From positions 124,001 through 188,000 of the forward strand of contig ONZQ02000011.1 of NCBI GenBank assembly GCA_900312665.1: a stretch of 64,000 nt of DNA, given 5' to 3'. Shown here in pieces: positions 57,210 to 64,000 of this stretch (position 1 is the first letter of the stretch; every line of letters starts with the position of its first letter). The stretch is from Cephalotrichum gorgonifer (lineage: Eukaryota > Ascomycota > Sordariomycetes > Microascales > Microascaceae). The notes below the pieces were generated by a model. That model was given only the letters and a program-made list of their open reading frames with translations. It ran no database searches and was not told the DNA's origin. Made by a program: the position numbers and the translations under genes.

Positions 57210-58425
57210 GACTGCGGTGTGGGCCTAATGGCAATCTCTCGCGTTGTTCGGAGCCGTTGAAGATGATTCAGAGACAAAATTTCGAGCGGTACGTTCGCCG
57301 GGCTGTTGGGAATCGCTGTTGAGTGTCTGACGGATACCGGTGTCGTTCGGGTTCTTTCCGTCACTGGGAAAGGGCAAGGCACGGCTGAAGCTACGAAAGC
57401 TCCCAGCAAGGCAGCTGGCCAGGCACGCAAAGCCGCGTTAGCTGGGAGTGCTCCACAATTGGCGAGGTTGATGACTAAGTCGCCCGTCGCATCATGAGCC
57501 ACCGATATTTAGCCGGGGCGGTCGTGACCAGTGATGACCCACCCGTTCTCGGCCTGATTGGTCAGGCACACGTGCCTTTTCGCGAACCTTGGCAGATTCT
57601 CATGATTTCCATTACCATTCTCGGTAATAATAATTCACCCACCTTTTGCCTTCCTGCCGTGACCGGTACAGGAATCTTTCCCCTCAACATCTCCCCCCGC
57701 CATCTTCTTTACCTAACTTCAGGGCAAGTTTCCTGGAACACAACACAAGCGACCCGACGCGAGATCGAATAATCCACCAACTGCAGGTCTCGTATCGCAT
57801 CTGCGACAGCTCCATTTCCGCGCTTGATTGTGTCGGCGAACCACCGAAACGCTGCGCATTCTCTGACTCGATCGATCGTCCATCGACGGGATAGGAACAG
57901 GCGCCTCGTCGCCATCCCGCCCCTGGCATTCCTCGCCTCCCATTTAGCCCGTGCCATCCGTGCCATAACTCCTCTACATCACGCTCGGGGAACTGTGGTG
58001 GTCTTATCTTTTGTCTCGGGGTGCTTCTTTCCCACGTTTCCAAACGTCGCGGGACTTGGGGCAAATTCGCACGTGCTGTAGTCGAGCTTGTTTGTCTCCG
58101 CCCATAACTAAGGCGCGCGACAAACCCTCCGCTTCCACACGTTTCTCTACCTCTTCTGCTCCTCATTGCTCCCAGCATCGAGAGGCTACCTACACCCCAT
58201 CGTCCGCACACTATCTTCGTCCAATGCGCAAGTGACCTTCTGGACTCAGATTAAGTCTCTTGCGTAATAATTGATCAGAAGAGACCCATCTAAGAGATCC
58301 CCCGCCCCCCCTCGTGCAATATCGTTCTTCTCTCTCTACCACCAGCGAAGAGGAACGATCGCCCGGTGTTCGCGTAGAGTTTCCTCCCACACACACCGAC
58401 GAACGTAGTTCCTCGTCAATACACA
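57210..58425. promoter_or_regulatory. Divergent region between the proteasome and BYE1-like genes
   Basis: About 1.2 kb with pyrimidine-rich stretches near 58110-58420 that look like a fungal 5' leader for the plus-strand gene. Long minus-strand frames (57684-58211, 58211-58861) have biased, non-protein-like composition and are rejected as genes. Confidence 0.45.
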
Positions 58426-61209
58426 ATGTCTGGTAAGCAGGATCGCGTTTCGTTATATCCGCACCGCGCGTTCGCCGCATCACAACTCCCCCCTCCACCT
58501 CCCCAGCCCAGTCTTGAGAACGGGGGCAGTGGCAGCGAGGCGCGTCATGCTTCCTGCTTGCTGCTTCCTGTTCCCCACCCTCATCAGAGAGAAGGCGTCC
58601 TCCAACTAACGCGATCAATCTCAACCACAGGCGAGGCAGAACCCCGGCGCTCCGTCCGGGCCACAAAGGGCCAACATACGAAACCCTTCGACCAACTCGA
58701 CCAACCCCTCGATGCCCCGAAGCGGAAACAGGGGAAGAAGGGCAGCGGCAAGAAGTCGCCCACCACCCCCGCGGACGAGGAGAAGACAGAGGAGCCGGAA
58801 GACGAGGTGATCCGGTGCGTCTGCGGCGCGACCGAGCAGGACGAGGACTCGGGCGAGCCATGGATCGCCTGTGACACCTGCGGCGCGTGGCAGCACAACG
58901 TCTGCATGGGCATGAGCGTCTTCACGGAGGATGTACCTAACAATTACTACTGCGAGAGGTGCGAGCCGAGCATGCACGAGAAGCTGCTAGTAGGGATAGA
59001 GAAGGGGGAGAAGCCGTGGGAGGCGCGTCGCGCCGCGTACGAGGCCGAGGCCGAGAAGAAGAAGAAGAAGGGCCGCAAGGGCGGAAGGGGAGGGAGGCGG
59101 GTGAGCGACCAGAAGGAGAGGGAGAAGGAGGGGACGCCATCGGCGACGGCGAAGGCGAAGACACAAACGCCGCCCGCCTCGGTGAAGGGGAAGACTCCTC
59201 CCGCCCCAGAGCAGCCCAAGAAGGAGAAGAAGGAGCCGGCGAAGCAGATTGGGAAGCGGAAGAGCAGGGACGATTCCGATGGCGTCGATTCAACAGTGAG
59301 TGCTTTGTCCCCGAAGTCATGACTACTATTCGTACATGCGCTAACCACATATATCTTCCAGGAGAGCACCCCCGCCCAGAAGTTACAGAAGGTGTCCGAG
59401 TCCCGGGCCGTCGTCCCTGGCTACACGCCCCCCGAGGACCTCGCCACCTCCCTAGCCGACCTCCCCGACCAGCGCCAAGGGCCCGTAAAGGTCCTCCTCA
59501 AATCCCTAACGGCGGCCCTCAACAACGCCATCAAGAAGGGCAACTACGTTCTCCCGGAGGATCGAACCGCCGAGGCCAAGGCCGAACAGCACGCTATCCA
59601 GATCGAGCGCGCCGTCTTCGACAGCCACGCCAATAGCAAGGAGTATGCGAGCCAGTGCCGCACCCTGGCCTTCAACCTGAAGAACAATGAGGACCTCGCC
59701 TCAAACCTCTTCTCTGAGAAGATGTCCCCGACAGCTCTCGCGACCATGACGTCGAGCGACCTCGCGTCCAAGGAGCTGCAGCGTGAGATGGCGGAGATGA
59801 AGGCCCGCGTCGAGAAGCAGTCGATCCTCATCTCCCAGGAGGGGCCGCGCATGCGGCGCACACACAAGGGGGAAGAGATGGTAGAGAACGACTACGACAT
59901 GTCCGCAGGGGAGAACCCCTCATTCGCGCCCGCGGCGCGTGAGACGAGTACTGCCGCGGCGCAGGACGGCAAGGGGAGCGAGGAGATGGAGGCATCATCG
60001 CGGAGGGGGAGCAAGCCGCCGCTGACAGTTGACACACAGCAATCCCCGCGGCAGAGCGAGTTTGACATCGGCAAGGTGTTCTCGAGCGTCAAGTCGCCCA
60101 CGCTGCAACAACGAGAAATCCGACGCCCCTCGGGCGGGACGTTCGGGCCCGCCAGCGGACCGGGAGTGGATGCTGATGTCGACCGGCTCCTGCAGGAGGA
60201 TAACGAGTCGGAGCCGTACTCGCCGACGGAGGACAACGACCCCGACGTGGTGTGGCGCGGCCACGTGGTGATGAACTCCCTAGCAGACATTCCCGCGACG
60301 ATCAAGTACGTGGGCGGGGCGAACCTGGCGGCGGAGCGCGTGGTGCCCTGGACGACGCTCATCCCACCGCGCCTCAGCGTGGCCGGGCGCATCGACCAGC
60401 AGAAGGCGATCGAGTACCTCTGCAGCCTGCGGTACAACCAGTTCACGGACGTGGTTGTCACCAGCATCTCGCCGTCCTCGGAGGCGTCGAGGGCAGAGTT
60501 CGACGCCGTGTACAAGTACTTCGTGTCTAAGGGACGATACGGCGTGGTGGGCGACAAGGGCGTCGCGAATGTCAGGGACACGTACCTCGTGCCCGTGGTG
60601 CCAGGCGAGGGCAACTTCCCGGAGTTCATGCTCAACCTAGCCACGAACCTGATCCCCGCGAAGAGGGCGGAGCCGATGCTCCTCGCCGTATTCGTGTACC
60701 GCGACGACAGCAGGCTGCAACGCGCTCAGGCGTCTCCCTCAACCGCGGCCTCGGCCGCTGGGGCGGTCCCGACGCCGTCCATCTCGCCCGCTGTGGGGCA
60801 GGCGCCATTCCCCGCTGCGGTGGCGGGTCTTCCGCGCCCGCCTTCGACTCCAACGACCCCTGCGCACCCGGCGGCGCAAGCACAGGCACAGGCGCAGGCA
60901 TACGCCACACCCGCACCCGGACAGAGCGCGGTCGTGAGCGACGAGGACAAGCAGAAAGCTCAGGTCCTGGGCCAGCAGCTCGCGTCGGAGATCCTGGGCC
61001 CGCTGAAGTCGGCGCCGACGGTGCAGTTCCTGCTGCCGATGGCGCACCAGATGACGAGGAGCGAGTGGGAGATCATACGGGAGCTCCTGGGGGCGGACGA
61101 GAAGGCGCGAGAGGATCTGCAGCATCTTAGCATGCTGCTAGACAAGCATCAGGGGAAGGCAGCGGCGCCGGCACCTGGGCCTGGGGTTGCGAATGGGCAG
61201 GCTGTATAG
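58426..61209 (+). CDS. BYE1: BYE1-like transcription regulator: PHD finger, TFIIS-central and SPOC domains
   Basis: Three exons (58426-58432, 58631-59295, 59362-61209) give 839 residues; the start is MSG-EAEPRRSVRATKG with the first intron splitting the third codon. A PHD finger spans residues 65-113 (CVCG, CDTCGAWQHNVC, YYCERC). After a basic Lys/Arg-rich linker, residues about 255-375 match the TFIIS central domain (VKVLLKSLTAALNNAI; SKEYASQCRTLAFNLK; SEKMSPTALATMTSSDLASKE). Residues about 515-680 form a SPOC domain (WRGHVVMNSLADIP; YLCSLRYNQFTDVVV). Yeast Bye1 uses the same order to bind RNA polymerase II and methylated histone H3. The C-terminus is Ala/Pro/Gln rich with an AQAQAQA tract. 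The 198-base first intron has no stop and is a multiple of three, so retaining it would insert 66 residues near the N-terminus. Confidence 0.88.
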
Positions 61210-62134
61210 GGAGTATTCGCGGGGGAAAGTAGGATGGAGGATGGACGGGGACATGCTTATCACATGGAGGATAGAGGTTGAAGGGCGCGGCGGACTTGGG
61301 AGGGAAAGGGAGGATGGGTTAATTCGGTGTTTGGGATGCTTTCGTTTAGGGCTGTATTTCGGTTCAGGGTTCAAGGGGGGGCGGTATAAGTGATTTTTCT
61401 TGCTTCCATTCACTATCTTTACGGTATTCTATCCTTATCCTTCTCTTCTCATTCTTGTATGGGGAGAGTGAGGGAGAGATTATCGTCTCTTTTCTCGTAC
61501 TTAATGGGTTACAGAGTAGGGCGTCCTTAGAGGCACAACATGACACAAACACGGTCTTTTCCTCTTCTATTTTAAAACATTAACTAGAACTTGTTCCTTC
61601 CCTCCCCCTTAATATTAACCCCTAAATGGGTCCGCAGATATTGTAGGCGTGAAGTTTGATCTGGATGTTTTCGTTCGCTGACGAGTAGACCCATGCCGAT
61701 GATCCGTCCTATCTACCGTGTATTGTGCGACTTCCTTGTTTGAAACCTCCTGCTTGGTCGCTCTAATCCCGATCCACAGACGCAGACCCGCGGGAGAAGC
61801 TATTAATAGGCGGCCCGTGCGACAAGTCCGCGTCATCGATCCCCGCCACCCTTTGCCAACTTCCCCACAGCGACCTTAGCTCCAGGTCGTTTCACCCCCA
61901 TAATATCTCCAAACCCAAGAACAAAACCAGCCATTGTCCCCTGTACACCCAACTTCTCGCTTCCTCCACAACACGGGTTCCAGTCTTAGCTACTCTCCAA
62001 TACCATCTCCATCTCAAGCTCAAGCTCAAGCTCGACCGACCAACGCTCCCTCCAAAGCTAAAGGACCCCGTCAAGGTCGCGAATACCAAATCCCGCCTCG
62101 CCTACAAATCCCGACGCAGAACGTGCCAAACAAT
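61210..62134. other. Intergenic with short hexanucleotide repeat
   Basis: Follows the BYE1-like gene. It contains CTCAAG in three tandem copies (62013-62033) within a CT-rich stretch, probably the leader of the small gene at 62135. A CAG at about 62119 could be a 3' splice site of a leader intron. Confidence 0.4.
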
Positions 62135-62272
62135 ATGCCCAGCTCCAACTCCTCCCCCGGCAGCGCGGCGACGTCCATCGCCGAGAGCATCGTCAAGCCC
62201 GAGGGGACGAAGTGCATTGAGTGCGACGGGTACGAGTGCTGCTGTATCCCCATCCCCTGCACGGTCATGTAA
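62135..62272 (+). CDS. 45-residue cysteine-rich peptide with C-terminal CaaX box
   Basis: A short frame from ATG 62135 to TAA 62272. The first half is Ser/Pro/Asn-rich and the second half reads KPEGTKCIECDGYECCCIP and ends in CTVM. A terminal Cys-Thr-Val-Met fits the CaaX consensus for protein prenylation (Met favours farnesyl), and the Cys-Cys-Cys run just before it could be palmitoylated, so the peptide may be tethered to a membrane. The frame is open upstream to 61934 without clear coding character; I chose the ATG giving the compact peptide, preceded by AAACAAT. I do not recognise a family by name. The prediction rests on motif sense and composition only. Confidence 0.5.
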   Translation: MPSSNSSPGSAATSIAESIVKPEGTKCIECDGYECCCIPIPCTVM

Positions 62273-63059
62273 GGAGGGCGAACAGGGAGGCATTGAAAAA
62301 GGGGGGGGGAAGGGGGGGAAGGTTTACGTGTGGATGACGGAGGGGCTTTTGACCCCCTGAGACTGCGTCCGGCGGAAATGCCAGCGGGAAACAGCGTGAA
62401 GTAGAGAGAGCGGGCCTGCGGTTTCCATGTACTTAGCGTCTACTAGCAGCAGCTAGATTGGTGATGAGCTTTCCATCTTCATGTCCGAGAAACTCCTTTT
62501 TCTCTCCCTTGACTATTTTCGTTTATCCGGCCCTCTTTTGTGTTAGTATCTACTGTCGGAGTCGTTGCACGTAGGAGTTCTCTCTCCACAGTCCTCGTTT
62601 GTGCTCCCTCGCTCCAATCAACTTATACCCAGGTTTCCCCCTTTTCTTGTGCCGAGCAGCTGGTTTGGAACGAAGATGAACTCTCTCGGATTGGGTAGTG
62701 CCTGGCTTTTTTGCTCTGAAGCCGCTCAAACGGTTCGACTTTCTCGAGCTACATCTTATATGTAAGGTACTGGGATAGAATCTCGTGTCCCTCGCTGAGC
62801 TCGGTTGTAACCAGAACTCGGCAGGACTCGGCCGGATGCCGGAGGCTGGGCCGAGGGCGGACCGGCTATCGGAAACGGGCCCTACCGGGACCTAGCGTTG
62901 TGGGTCTGCCGTGCCGACCCGCGCCAAGCCCAGCAATAGTAGATGTTGGACCCCCGATGTTTGCAGGAGGAAACATAGAAATCGAGGTACAAGAGTGTCG
63001 TTTTCTCTAGAGCTGACATACGAACCCCAAGGACGACGAGATACTGTCTGCCGCGTTCT
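62273..63059. other. Intergenic, no gene seen
   Basis: About 800 bases with homopolymer G runs just after the small peptide gene (62298-62320). No convincing coding frame. Confidence 0.45.
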
Positions 63060-63500
63060 TCACATCGAAGGAGGAGGCAGAGCTGGTACTATGCTCGTCC
63101 AGCAGACCCTCTGACATCTAGGCGCCACTGTGGTAGCAAGGTCATTCGGAGGTGGGTTGAATGCTCTAGATACTATCGACGACCTGGAGTCACCAGCTCC
63201 GTAAGCCGGGCTGCAGCTCTCAAGCCGGTCCCGTGTCTCTTGGTGATGCTCGTTAAAGCCGGAGCAGCACCTCTCCGATCGGGTCAGGAGTCCGGCTAAT
63301 ACATATCTCGGGGCTGATATTCCCTGTTGATAATCTTGGCACATTCTATTCTCACTGCGGACGGTACATTGCTTGCAGCCGGTTCCAACATCTCCGAGGC
63401 ATTCGATAGATAGTGTATCTCCATGTGAAAGTAGGGATCCTATGAAGCCCAAGCACGATATGATGGTCAAGAGATTCAACTTCAACATCTGGACAGCCAT
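63060..63500 (-). CDS. Candidate small secreted cysteine-rich protein
   Basis: A minus-strand frame of 146 residues from ATG 63500. The first 27 residues (MAVQMLKLNLLTIISCLGFI and onward) have a basic start and a hydrophobic core, as in a signal peptide. The following 75 residues are cysteine-rich (IECLGDVGTGCKQC, NRMC, ERCCSGF, ESCSP) and resemble small secreted fungal proteins in general character only. The last 40 residues are less convincing, so an intron or an earlier end is possible. No family is recognised and no function is claimed. Confidence 0.35.
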   Translation of the reverse strand: MAVQMLKLNLLTIISCLGFIGSLLSHGDTLSIECLGDVGTGCKQCTVRSENRMCQDYQQGISAPRYVLAGLLTRSERCCSGFNEHHQETRDRLESCSPAYGAGDSRSSIVSRAFNPPPNDLATTVAPRCQRVCWTSIVPALPPPSM

Positions 63501-64000
63501 ACGTCACCATATTGCTCCGCGACGGTTCAAAGTGACCTTGGCTGACTTCTTGGCTGTCGGCTGGTTTCAGCTGTCAACCAAGAGTTATCAGTCCCCACCA
63601 ATGTTGGCGCAATCTCCCTCCCCCCAGAAATTTACCCGGCGAAATCCCATGATAGCTTCCCGTCTGTGAAGAGGCAAACCAAACGCCAGTGCAAACTCAG
63701 GCAACACGTTCCCGAAGTTCCGACCGTCGAACAACACGACAGCATTACCGAAATTGGACTCTACGTTTTCGCGACATTCATTACCCCGGGGAATAAACCA
63801 CCCCATCGACAAACTGCGGCAGAACAACCAGGCAGTTTCCCGTTAGGCCCATTATCGTCGATGCGTCAAGAGTCGGACTAGCGGGGTTTCTATCCGCAAG
63901 GCTACGCCATTCACTCGTTTCATTCAACAGTTTTTTTTCCGGCGAAGCGATGGGGATCTGTTCTTCGACATGCTTGGGGGACCGGCGCCAGAGCGATGTT
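63501..64000. other. Right edge, no gene assigned
   Basis: A minus-strand frame at 63588-63827 (FGNAVVLFDGRNFGNVLPEF and onward) has some protein-like composition but lacks an ATG start and any known motif. It may be a fragment of a gene lying beyond the edge. Confidence 0.3.

Noticed and set aside
57684..58861. Two long minus-strand frames upstream of and within the BYE1-like gene
   Set aside because: They are antisense to its leader and first exons; Arg/Ser/Gly-rich composition is typical of the complement of a biased coding region.
63588..63827. Minus-strand frame at the right edge
   Set aside because: Partly protein-like but has no ATG start, no known motif and no splice context within the window.
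1..64000. tRNA genes, rRNA, CRISPR arrays, intact transposons
   Set aside because: I looked for B-box-like words, long terminal or inverted repeats, transposase or reverse-transcriptase motifs and regularly spaced repeats and saw none that were convincing. A covariance-model scan for tRNAs and a repeat search would be needed to exclude them.

Overview
The window looks like nuclear DNA of a filamentous ascomycete (Pezizomycotina). Genes are dense, most are split by short introns of roughly 55 to 200 bases with GTRNGT donors and CTAAC/CTGAY-like branch points, and the families present (HET protein, lipase-NACHT-ankyrin receptor, ferrichrome-type NRPS, L-ornithine N5-monooxygenase) are typical of that group. 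I cannot resolve the class or genus. One assembly gap (245 N) lies in an ankyrin array. The exon models below were joined by hand from splice signals and reading frame. No transcript evidence was available.

Bases 1-17 kb are accessory. They hold a partial proline/tyrosine-rich protein at the left edge, a badly decayed zinc-finger phosphotransferase gene, a secreted PAF-acetylhydrolase-like hydrolase, and a Tri3-like acyltransferase. A HET-domain gene faces a lipase-NACHT-ankyrin receptor tail to tail. Both of these self-recognition-type genes show damage or ambiguity: a GT-to-AT splice donor in the HET gene, and a frameshift plus a gap in the receptor.

Bases 18-46 kb are the metabolic core. 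A flavin monooxygenase, an NTF2-like membrane protein and a beta-lactamase-fold serine hydrolase lead into a 15-kb NRPS of 4,937 residues, which I read as A-T-C-A-T-C-T-C-A-T-C-T-C-T-C. It is divergently paired, across a 4.5-kb intergenic region, with a sidA-type ornithine N5-monooxygenase. SidA would supply N5-hydroxyornithine, and the NRPS would assemble a ferrichrome-class hydroxamate siderophore. The intergenic region carries five exact copies of ATCWGATAA, the extended site of the iron-repressing GATA factors (SreA/Urbs1 type), and an unexplained enrichment of the word TACAAGTA. No N5-acyltransferase (SidL/SidF type) and no transporter is visible here, so those steps must be encoded elsewhere.

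Bases 47-62 kb are mostly housekeeping: a Nudix plus IF-2B fusion with a collagen-like insert, a secretory-pathway cytochrome b561 protein, an URN1-like WW/FF splicing factor, a PAP2 lipid phosphatase, proteasome subunit alpha (PRE9/PSMA4), a BYE1-like PHD/TFIIS/SPOC protein, and a 45-residue cysteine-rich peptide ending in a CaaX box. The right edge holds one candidate small secreted cysteine-rich protein.
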